In this document: piece by piece, positions 50,662 through 57,900 of the stretch | Layout of the letters: each line of letters starts with the position of its first letter | Position numbering within the stretch: position 1 is the first letter of the stretch | Source of the DNA: CAZIJH01 sp964539655 | Lineage (GTDB): Archaea > Aenigmatarchaeota > Aenigmatarchaeia > CG10238-14 > SCSR01 | Length of the DNA: 64,000 nt | Direction: 5' to 3' | Assembly: GCA_964539655.1 (NCBI GenBank) | Contig: CAZIJH010000001.1 | Coordinates: 1 to 64,000, forward strand | The notes under the pieces: generated by a model | What the model was told of the DNA's origin: nothing | Seen by the model: only the letters and a program-made list of their open reading frames with translations | Database searches by the model: none | Made by a program: the position numbers and the translations under genes

Positions 50662-51978
50662 TTGCGAAGAACGGATTTCATTTCTGAAGCGAAGGAAAAG
50701 ACAGGCGAGACTGTTGTTGTTTCCGGATGGGTTCATGACGTTCGCGTTCTCGGCGGAATAAATTTCATTCTGCTGAGGGACAGGTCCGGAATCGTGCAGG
50801 TCACCGTGCTGAAAGCGAAATCGTCGAAGGACATGGTCGATCTCGTACCGAAGCTGCATCAGGAAGACGTCATATCCGTAAAAGGAAAGGTCGTCAAGAG
50901 CAAAATCGCGAACGTCGGCGTGGAAATAATTCCGGACGAGATAGAAGTCGTTACAAAATCGGATGTTCCTCTTCCGCTTGATCCGCGTGAAGTGACTCCA
51001 GCTAATTTCGACACGCGTTTCAATTGGAGATTTTTGGATCTGCGAAAGCCGAAGAACATTTTGATTTTCAAGATAGCGACCGATGTGGAAAAATACATGA
51101 GGGAATTTCTCATCAAGGAGAAATTTTTCGAGATACACACTCCAAAGCTGATGGGCTCTGCAAGCGAAAGCGGAGCGGAAGTTTTCGAGGTCGGATATTT
51201 CGGAAGGAAAGCGTATCTCGCGCAGTCTCCGCAATTTTACAAGCAGATGGCGATGGCGGGAGGATTTGATCGCATTTTCGAATTTGGTCCCGCATTCAGG
51301 GCCGAGCCGTCGAAAACTACAAGACACCAGACAGAATTCACTTCGATTGATGTAGAAATGTCATGGATAGAATCCGTGGAAGACGTTATGAAGTTCGAGG
51401 AGAATTGGCTGAAATACATTTTAGAGAATGTCAAAAAAAATCACGGAAAGGAAATAAAGGAAAATTTTGACTGCGAAGTTGTCGTGCCGAAAATTCCATT
51501 CCCTCGCGTGAAGATGAAAGAGGCTCACGAGATAACAGGCATCAAGCCGAAAGAGGTGCACGACGACACAGATTTGGATCCGGAAGGCGAGAGGCTTCTT
51601 GGAAAATATATTTTGGAAAAGAAAAAACACGAATTTGTTTTCATCACAGACTTTCCATTGAAGGTAAGGCCGTTCTATCACATGAAGACCGAAGGCAATC
51701 CAAACACGACAAGAAGTTACGACTTGCTTTGGAAGGGAGAGGAAATCACTACAGGCGCCCAGCGCGAGCACAGGCACGACGTTCTGATGAAGCAGGCAAA
51801 GGAAAAGGGGCTGAATCCTGAAAATATAAAATTCTATCTGGATTTCTTCAGATACGGTTGTCCTCCTCACGGAGGTTTGGGATTTGGGTTTGGAAGGTTT
51901 ATCGCAAAACTTTTGAATTTCCCGAACGTGAGAGACGCTATACTTCTGCCGAGAGACATGGACACGCTCACGCCTTGA
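50662..51978 (+). CDS. aspS: Aspartyl-tRNA synthetase
   Basis: 438 residues, class IIb. OB-fold domain (VVVSGWVHDVRVLGGINFILLRDR in part), catalytic core with GSASESGAEVFEVGYFGRKAYLAQSPQFYKQ (in pieces), FRAEPSKTTRHQTEFTSIDVE (motif 2 region), and GFGFGRFIAKLL near motif 3. Starts at TTG 50662, 5-6 bases after GGTGAAG; no ATG or GTG fits the family N-terminus. With AsnRS present, probably discriminating for tRNA-Asp. Confidence 0.95.
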   Translation: MRRTDFISEAKEKTGETVVVSGWVHDVRVLGGINFILLRDRSGIVQVTVLKAKSSKDMVDLVPKLHQEDVISVKGKVVKSKIANVGVEIIPDEIEVVTKSDVPLPLDPREVTPANFDTRFNWRFLDLRKPKNILIFKIATDVEKYMREFLIKEKFFEIHTPKLMGSASESGAEVFEVGYFGRKAYLAQSPQFYKQMAMAGGFDRIFEFGPAFRAEPSKTTRHQTEFTSIDVEMSWIESVEDVMKFEENWLKYILENVKKNHGKEIKENFDCEVVVPKIPFPRVKMKEAHEITGIKPKEVHDDTDLDPEGERLLGKYILEKKKHEFVFITDFPLKVRPFYHMKTEGNPNTTRSYDLLWKGEEITTGAQREHRHDVLMKQAKEKGLNPENIKFYLDFFRYGCPPHGGLGFGFGRFIAKLLNFPNVRDAILLPRDMDTLTP

Positions 51979-52195
51979 GCTTCGCGGCGTTTATGTGGCT
52001 GCATTCCTTCTGAGTCATCACCCAGTATTTGCAGTCGCACGTCCATTCGTTTTTTGTCATGTCAAACGTCACGGAATAAGTTTCGGTGTCGCCGAGAACT
52101 TTGAAATGTATCCTTCTACCGGTCTCCATTTCCTTTTCAACGCGGCCTTCTTGAAAAATTTTAGCGCTTTTTTTTGAGATTATAGAAGCAGACAT
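51968..52195 (-). CDS. SWIM zinc-finger protein
   Basis: 75 residues from ATG 52195 (MSASIISKKSAKIFQEGRV). CDCKYWVMTQKECSHI is the CxCx(n)CxH SWIM signature, binding zinc and probably nucleic acid or protein. Small stand-alone SWIM proteins are common in archaea; function unknown. Its 3' end overlaps the end of AspRS by 11 bases. Confidence 0.8.
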   Translation of the reverse strand: MSASIISKKSAKIFQEGRVEKEMETGRRIHFKVLGDTETYSVTFDMTKNEWTCDCKYWVMTQKECSHINAAKLKA

Positions 52196-52233
52196 AAAAT
52201 AAAATTGTATCTTGGAATTAAAAAGAAAGAAAT

Positions 52234-52291
52234 GCAGGTTCAACAGAACCTGGTAAAGACTGGGCAGATAAACCCAATGTCCGACACGGAC
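52234..52291 (+). repeat. Partial upstream copy of tRNA C (D, anticodon and variable arms)
   Basis: CCTGGTAA and GTCCGACACGGAC are identical to copy C, and CTGGGCAGATA differs by one base from its anticodon arm. A perfect hairpin CAGGTTC-AACA-GAACCTG replaces the acceptor end. Located upstream of the copy C promoter. Confidence 0.7.
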
Positions 52292-52313
52292 TAAATTTCT
52301 ATAGAGGCTTTTA

Positions 52314-52408
52314 GTTTATAAACATTTGTATGCTGGACTATAGGAAATCTACTCTCCCGAAAATCGAATGTATTTCGCAAACATAATTTTGTATCCGCTA
52401 TCGACGAA
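52314..52408 (+). promoter_or_regulatory. Conserved promoter and leader of tRNA copy C
   Basis: GTTTATAAAC TATA element (52314-52323), then GTATGCTGGACTATAGG, GGAAATCTACTC, CCGAAAATCGAATGTATTTC and TATCCGCTATCGACGAA. Nearly identical to the leaders of copies A and B. Predicted transcription start near 52343, leaving a leader of about 65 nt. Confidence 0.75.
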
Positions 52409-52515
52409 GTCGCCATGGCAGAGCCTGGTAATGCACTGGGCTGATACCCCAGCGTCCGACACGGACACGCGGGTTCAAAATCTTATCATTTAAGATGAGA
52501 TTCCCGCCGGCGACG
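52409..52515 (+). tRNA. Type II tRNA, anticodon GAU, with T-loop intron (copy C)
   Basis: Acceptor GTCGCCA/CGGCGAC (6 of 7 pairs, A7-C66 mismatch), D stem GCA/TGC, anticodon stem CTGGG/CCCAG with loop CTGATAC (U33, GAU 34-36), variable arm GTCC-GACAC-GGAC, T stem GCGGG/CCCGC, G73. Intron 52480-52501; removal gives T loop TTCAAAT. Serine-type body (long variable arm, G73) with an isoleucine anticodon. Mature length 85. Confidence 0.83.
52480..52501 (+). other. 22-nt bulge-helix-bulge intron at T-loop position 59/60 (copy C)
   Basis: Exon helix GCGGG/CCCGC, core TTCA/TGAG (one T-G pair), bulges AAA and ATT, intron hairpin TCTTA-TCATT-TAAGA. Cuts AA^A and AT^T. Confidence 0.82.
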
Positions 52516-52527
52516 TCATAGATAGCA

Positions 52528-52540
52528 AATTTATTTAAAC
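52528..52540 (+). promoter_or_regulatory. TATA box of dph2
   Basis: AATTTATTTAAAC about 25 bases before ATG 52562, predicting a leaderless transcript. It overlaps the AT-rich region following tRNA copy C. Confidence 0.45.
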
Positions 52541-52561
52541 TCAATCTTGTTTTATAGTGCT

Positions 52562-53479
52562 ATGGAAAAAACAATTCGTGAATTGAAAAAAATAAATGCA
52601 AAAAGAATTTTCGTTCATTTTCCGGAAGGAATCAAAAGAAAAGTTCAGTTGATAGACGAGAAGCTGAGCAAGGAAGGATTTGAAACAGTCTGGTGCATCG
52701 AGCCTACCTGGGGCGCATGTGATGTGAGAGAAGACGAAGCGATGAGGCTCGGATGTGATGCGATACTTCACATTGGCCACAGTGATTTCGGAGTCAAGAC
52801 AAAATTGCCGGTTGTCTATGCCAATTATTTCATTGATGTTGATCCGGTTCCGACATTGGAAAAAGAATTTTCGAAGATCGAGAAATACCAGAATATCGGC
52901 CTCGTCACCAGCGTGCAGTTTGTGCCAGCTTTTGAAAAGGCAAAAGAATTTTTGAAATCAAAAGGGAAAAATGTTTTCACTACAACGAGCCAGCAGCATG
53001 AGGGGCAGATGCTCGGATGCAGGACCGCTGCGGGAAAAATGTTGGAAGACAAGGTAGATTGCTTTTTGTGCGTGACTGCTGGAAAATTTTACGGGCTGGG
53101 TCTTGCGATGGATACGGACAAGCCGGTCTTTGATCTCGATTTGGAGATGCAGCAGATACGCAGCATGGACGAAATAAAAAAGAAAACTCAGAAATTACAG
53201 GCGTGGAATTTGTCTGCGTTGAAAGACGCAAACAGGGTCGGGCTTCTTGTCAGCTGGAAGCGCGGACAGATGCTGGGTTCGCCCTTTTCAATCAAGGAAA
53301 AATTGGAGAAGGAAGGGAAGGAAGTCATCGTTCTTGCTTTCGACGAGCTGTCTCCTGCCAAGCTTGACGGATTGAATTTGGATGTTGTCGTGTCATTCGC
53401 GTGCCCGAGGATGGCGACGGACGATCTCGACAAATATAAAATTCCTTTGGTAAATTATACGTCGTTATTGAAAATTTAA
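52562..53479 (+). CDS. dph2: Diphthamide synthase Dph2
   Basis: 305 residues from ATG 52562 (MEKTIRELKKINAKRIFV). Radical-SAM-type enzyme that transfers aminocarboxypropyl to EF2 histidine. The three widely spaced cysteines that hold the 4Fe-4S cluster are visible: TWGACD (about 53), LGCRT (about 153), FACPR (about 281). Lies between tRNA copies C and B. Confidence 0.94.
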   Translation: MEKTIRELKKINAKRIFVHFPEGIKRKVQLIDEKLSKEGFETVWCIEPTWGACDVREDEAMRLGCDAILHIGHSDFGVKTKLPVVYANYFIDVDPVPTLEKEFSKIEKYQNIGLVTSVQFVPAFEKAKEFLKSKGKNVFTTTSQQHEGQMLGCRTAAGKMLEDKVDCFLCVTAGKFYGLGLAMDTDKPVFDLDLEMQQIRSMDEIKKKTQKLQAWNLSALKDANRVGLLVSWKRGQMLGSPFSIKEKLEKEGKEVIVLAFDELSPAKLDGLNLDVVVSFACPRMATDDLDKYKIPLVNYTSLLKI

Positions 53480-53491
53480 AGGAAAAATAAA

Positions 53492-53569
53492 GTGGGTCGA
53501 ACGGAACCGATCGACGCACCTTTGTCAATCAGACTAGGATAACCATCTAAAGACAATTGACAAAATCCG
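53492..53569 (+). repeat. Partial upstream copy of tRNA B (D, anticodon and variable arms)
   Basis: GACGC, TTGTCAATC and GGATAACCATC are identical to copy B, in the same order. The segment ends with AATTGACAAA, which can pair with its own TTTGTCAAT to form a hairpin that would sequester the anticodon-like sequence. Begins 12 bases after the dph2 stop. Confidence 0.7.
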
Positions 53570-53663
53570 TATTTAAAGATTTGTATACTGGACTATGGGA
53601 AATCTACTCTACCGAAAATCCAATGTATTTCATAAACACAATTTTATATCCGCTATCGACGAA
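53570..53663 (+). promoter_or_regulatory. Conserved promoter and leader of tRNA copy B
   Basis: TATTTAAAGAT TATA element, then GTATACTGGACTATGGG, AAATCTACTCTACCGAAAATC in part, and ATATCCGCTATCGACGAA immediately before the tRNA. Shares almost every block with copies A and C. Confidence 0.75.
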
Positions 53664-53767
53664 GTCGGCTTGGCGGAACTGGTAGACGCGTCCGATTGTC
53701 AATCGGATTGGATAACCATCCATGTGGGTTCGAAACTTCCGCGAAAGCGAAAGTCCCACAGCCGACG
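53664..53767 (+). tRNA. Type II tRNA, anticodon GUC, with T-loop intron (copy B)
   Basis: Acceptor GTCGGCT/AGCCGAC (7 bp), D stem GCG/CGC, anticodon stem TCCGA/TCGGA with loop TTGTCAA (U33, GUC), variable arm GGAT-AACC-ATCC, T stem GTGGG/CCCAC, G73. Intron 53735-53753; removal gives TTCGAAT. Its acceptor and T arms match copy A, but its anticodon and variable arms differ in sequence, with pairing retained. Downstream GATAGCG pairs with CGCTATC in the leader. Mature length 85. Confidence 0.85.
53735..53753 (+). other. 19-nt bulge-helix-bulge intron at T-loop position 59/60 (copy B)
   Basis: Exon helix GTGGG/CCCAC, core TTCG/CGAA, bulges AAA and AGT, intron hairpin CTT...AAG. Differs from the copy A intron by one inserted base in the loop. 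Confidence 0.85.
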
Positions 53768-53782
53768 TTACAGATAGCGAAA

Positions 53783-54052
53783 TTAGATTTTGTTAAAGAA
53801 ATTGTTCATTCCGAGTTTGATATTTTCTTCTCTTGCCAAGCGATCTCTTTTGAAATTACGAATGTGTTCTCTTTCTGCTAGATAATACGGCAGACTTACG
53901 AAACCCAATGGAAATTTTATTCTGTTTTCGCCTCTTACCAAGGATATTTCGTATTCTTTTTTGTCCGGGTCGGGCCCTTTTGCAACTCTGTAAATGGTGT
54001 AAGCCGCATCAAGGACTGTCAGTGCAATTGGTAAAATCTGTTCGATTGCCAT
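53783..54052 (-). CDS. Hypothetical protein, 89 residues
   Basis: Begins with a hydrophobic stretch (IEQILPIALTVLDAAYTIYRVA), then a charged region with GENRIKFPLGFVSLPYYLA. Possibly membrane-associated. Unknown family. Its promoter region (54053-54100) contains TAAGCTATTTAAATATAG and shares ATAGTCCAGT, the complement of the ACTGGACTAT block of the tRNA leaders. Confidence 0.6.
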   Translation of the reverse strand: MAIEQILPIALTVLDAAYTIYRVAKGPDPDKKEYEISLVRGENRIKFPLGFVSLPYYLAEREHIRNFKRDRLAREENIKLGMNNFFNKI

Positions 54053-54115
54053 GAAACGCTATTCTAAGATAAGCTATTTAAATATAGTCCAGTCAATTAT
54101 AGTTTACTGATTTTA

Positions 54116-54394
54116 ATGGAATTGAAGAAAATAACAGAGGACGACAAATCGCTTCTCGTAGAAGTGACCGGAGAGACATTCACTGTCACGAACGCCTTGA
54201 GAGAGGAGCTTTGGGAAGACAAGTCCGTCAGCGAATCTGCGCAGGTGCGCGAGCATCCTTATCTGTCCCAGCCTAAGATTTTGGTGAAAGTTGACAGAGG
54301 TTCTCCTGTGATCGCTTTGGAAAATGCCTCCGAAAGGCTCGTCACGTTGTCGAAGGAATTCCAGGAAGAATTCAAGAAATCATTGAAGAAATAA
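54116..54394 (+). CDS. rpoL: RNA polymerase subunit RpoL (Rpo11)
   Basis: 92 residues: LLVEVTGETFTVTNALREELWEDKSV and EHPYLSQPKILVKV (in part), the Rpb11/AC19 dimerisation fold that pairs with Rpo3. Complete and normal length. Confidence 0.95.
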   Translation: MELKKITEDDKSLLVEVTGETFTVTNALREELWEDKSVSESAQVREHPYLSQPKILVKVDRGSPVIALENASERLVTLSKEFQEEFKKSLKK

Positions 54395-54397
54395 ATT

Positions 54398-54958
54398 TCA
54401 GCAGATTTTTTCTCCGTATGTTTTCATCAAAGTCTCGTTCATGTAGATTGTCGCATTAGTTCTGACGGCCAACGCAATCCCGTCGCTCGGCTTTGATTCT
54501 AGGCTAGCAATCCTGTCGTCCTGCTTCAAGATTATTTTACCTATGAAAAAATTATTTTTTATGTTGACAATTTTCACCATCATGACATCGATGCCAAAGC
54601 TGTCTAGCTCGTCTTTCAGAAGATCGTGTGCGTTCGGTCTTTCGATGATTTTTCCTGCTAGTCCGTTTGCTATTGATTCTGCTTGGTATATTTCAGTCCT
54701 CGCAGACACCCTATAGCAGTTTCCTATTAGCGAGATAGCGCCGTCGTTTTCTACCACGCCGACTTCAGGTTTCATCGCAACAAATCCGTTTGTCGATAGA
54801 TCTTTTATTTGGTTCTCTTGCAACAGAAATCCTATTTCATTATTCTGCCCAATTGACCGGCCGGCTAGAAAACCGACAGCTATCGAAATAAACACAATAG
54901 TAAAAACAATTGAATTTTTTTTAGTGAAAAATTTCGATTTGAGTTTCAAACCTTTCAT
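54398..54958 (-). CDS. Membrane-anchored bifunctional nuclease (BFN/DUF151) domain protein
   Basis: 186 residues. Membrane helix at about 16-36 (IVFTIVFISIAVGFLAG), then a BFN domain: YQAESIANGLAGK, RPNAHDLLKDELDSFG, FFIGKIILKQDD, and SKPSDGIALAVRTNATIYM. DUF151 proteins are usually soluble; the anchor would place the domain outside if it is a signal anchor. Convergent with rpoL. Confidence 0.8.
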   Translation of the reverse strand: MKGLKLKSKFFTKKNSIVFTIVFISIAVGFLAGRSIGQNNEIGFLLQENQIKDLSTNGFVAMKPEVGVVENDGAISLIGNCYRVSARTEIYQAESIANGLAGKIIERPNAHDLLKDELDSFGIDVMMVKIVNIKNNFFIGKIILKQDDRIASLESKPSDGIALAVRTNATIYMNETLMKTYGEKIC

Positions 54959-54999
54959 GGAACCATAATTAATTACGCTCTGCCTAATAAAAACTTTTT

Positions 55000-57900
55000 T
55001 TAGCAGGACGTCACGTTGACTGTAACCATTCCAGCTTCCTGCCCCGTCTTTCTAATGCAGAGTCTGTGAGTGCCAGATGAGATCGAACTTTCTCCGGTCA
55101 CCTTTATTTTGTCATAAACGAGGCTGAGATGGAACAAATTAGGTCCCGTAATTGCGTAGGTTCCGAACGACGCCGATGGCGCTCCCTGTTTTTCTATCAT
55201 GTATGTCTTGTTGCCTATGTCAGTGCATACGCCGTTAGTTACTGGAATTATTCCCTTGAACGGGCCGTTTGCTGATATGTTGAAGAAATATTCGTTCGTC
55301 GTGTTGAACTGCGTGTAGCACATCTTCGACAGCTTGTCGCTCCTCCCTGAATAAATGAGTCCGGACATCTTCGCTTGCGAATATTCTATGTTGTCGTACG
55401 AGCAGAGATAGTAATTTGTCGTGTCCGTCGCGCTGTAGCATCCGGATGCAGGCGAGAATGTGCTCACGGTCGTGTTGAATTCTGTCCTGTTCACAAATAA
55501 AATTCTCATGTCGTAATCCTGCGAGTCGAGCGTGCTGTTCTTGTCCGTCAGATTGTATGATGCGGTTGTTACGCCGTCCATGCTCGCGATCCTGTGAGTC
55601 TTTCCGTTTATCGTCCTGTTGTATCCGCCGAGGTATAGCTGATATATTTCATCTGCGGACAGGCTTCTGTTGATTATCATGATTTCGTCTATCGTCCCGT
55701 TGAAGAAACTCGCATGTATTCCGTCATTGTCATGGACCACTCCCACGTGAACATTTTCCCTGCTTGCGAATATGCTGCTTGGTCCGGCCTTGGTAGAAAT
55801 TTGCCCGCCGTTCCTGAAAATTCTCATTGTAGTCCCGTCATAAGTCGCGGCTATGTGCGTCCATGTGTTAAGCGGAAATGTGCTCGCCCCCCCGTCGAGA
55901 GTTATTCTGCCCGTATCAGTTCCGGTCGGAGAAAGGCTGAATTCCGCTCTCAGATTTCCTCCGGTTGCGTAAAGTTGCAGATAGTATGCGTTGTCTCCTG
56001 TATTTCTGCCCCATTTATTTACAATCTGGTAAGCTTCGCTGCCGGTCGCCTCGGCAGGATAAATCCATGCGCTGAGCGTTGTCTGGTTCGGCGTGTTAAG
56101 TTCACTTTTGTTTCCTAGGTGCATGTATCCAGTGCCAGTGAAAATTACACATCCGCCGAAACTTGTTTTGCAGGAAGAATTTGTTGTCCAATTTATTCCG
56201 CTGAACGCGCCTCCGTTATTTTCAAATCCGGAAACATCTGTTATGTTCGCGTTTGAATTGTCGTTGAATCTCAGATGTAGTACTGTAGCGTTCGGAGTAA
56301 CCGGCTGCAGACTTGTATTGCTGTCCTCCACGCCGTAATTTCTGTATTTTCCTGAATTGCTTCCGGAGATCGTGTTGAAGTCGTCGTAGTATCTACTAAT
56401 TTCTTTGCTGTAGTGTTCCCAGATTTCGTAGTCTGCCAGAGCGCGCGGATAAATTTTTACTTCGTCCATCGTTCCGTTGAAATAGTTTGCGTAAACATAT
56501 TGCGCACCTATGGTTTGATTCCTAGTCAATGAATCCAATGAATAAGTGTTTGCTGATACAGAAGACACCTGCTTCCCGTTTACGTACATCTTGTTTGTAG
56601 AATTGTCCCACGCCATCGCGAGATGGTACCATGTGTTCGGCTGGGTAACGGAATATGTGACTCCTCCGCCGCTGCCGTCGTTGTAGCCCCTTATCTGATT
56701 CGGCTCAAGCCTTATGGCGATCGCTCCTTCGAAATCAGCAAGATACTGGAAGGATGGGGACAAGGTAGCCGGATTGAACCACATCTCTATTGTTCCCTTG
56801 GCTGTCTGCGCTGTCGTAAATTTGTCTTGTCCCAACCATACATAACCGTTGCTTCCAGTGAAGTTCAAACAACTACCGTATTTGCAATTGAAACTCCCTG
56901 GCCAAGTGATATTCGGGGAATTGACTAAAGTCCCGCTATTGCTATTGCCGCTGCTGTCTGCAGCAATGCTTCCGCTCCCCTCGTCGAAATGCCAGACTCC
57001 GGTAGCTCCTCCGTCGTAATTGAAGTGTGTTGCGGCGATATTTGTTGCGCCATTTGTCTGATTCGCCTTGAACCAGTTCGGATAATTTTCTTTTTGTTCG
57101 TTGTACTCCCAACTGATCTCGACCTGCGAAAGCACTCTTGAATAAATTTTCACATTGTCGACAACGCCATCAAAATGTTTGACAGTCGAGCTTTCGCCGC
57201 TCCATCCGATTCCCAGATTTTTGCCCGGTGCGAGTATGCTGCCCGTTGTCGTGTCCGCCACTGTGTGCACAAGGGTTCCGTCGATGTACAATTTCAATGT
57301 CTTTGTTCCCGTGTCTCTTATTGCGACGTAATTTCTCCACACTCCGTCGTTTTGCGTGAATGACGCTCCCGATCCGGCAGTCGGATTATTTGACCCGTCA
57401 TAAATGTCGAATCTCACCTTGTTGTCAGTCTCCATATAGAGTCTGTAATTAACTCTAGATGGTGATGCTGATTCTTTTGTCAAGAAATGAGTCCACAATG
57501 ACGAATAGCTTTTACTTGTCTTCATCCAAACTGAAACAGAAAAGTCCGAACTCAAATCCAGCGACGATTCAGAAGTGATGTTCACACGGTCGTTCGATCC
57601 GTCGAACGCGGCGCAGTATCCGAAATTGTTTTTGCACGACGAGTTCGTCAGAATCTGCATTCCGTTGTATCCGGTTCCCGTGTTGTTGAATCCAGAATAG
57701 TCTGTGATCGTGTTGTTGTTCTCGTTGAATTTCCACCAGCCTACGAGCTTGTTGTCGAGCAGATCGTAGTAGGTAAGCGTCGAATTCGCGACCTGTTCGA
57801 GAGTCTCATTGCTCCAACCCCAATTGGATTTTATTCCAGCAGCTGTTGCCGCATCCGTATTCCAACCGCTGCTATCATAAGAATTTCCGGTATATCCAAG

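Noticed and set aside
53700..53767. Odd tRNAs as selenocysteine tRNAs
   Set aside because: The acceptor is 7 bp and the anticodon is GUC or GAU, not UCA.
53651..53777. Bulge-helix-bulge formed by the stems flanking the odd tRNAs, which would excise the whole tRNA
   Set aside because: The CGCTATC/GATAGCG clamp encloses a symmetric 6-base internal loop rather than two 3-base bulges offset by 4 bp, so it is not a splice motif.
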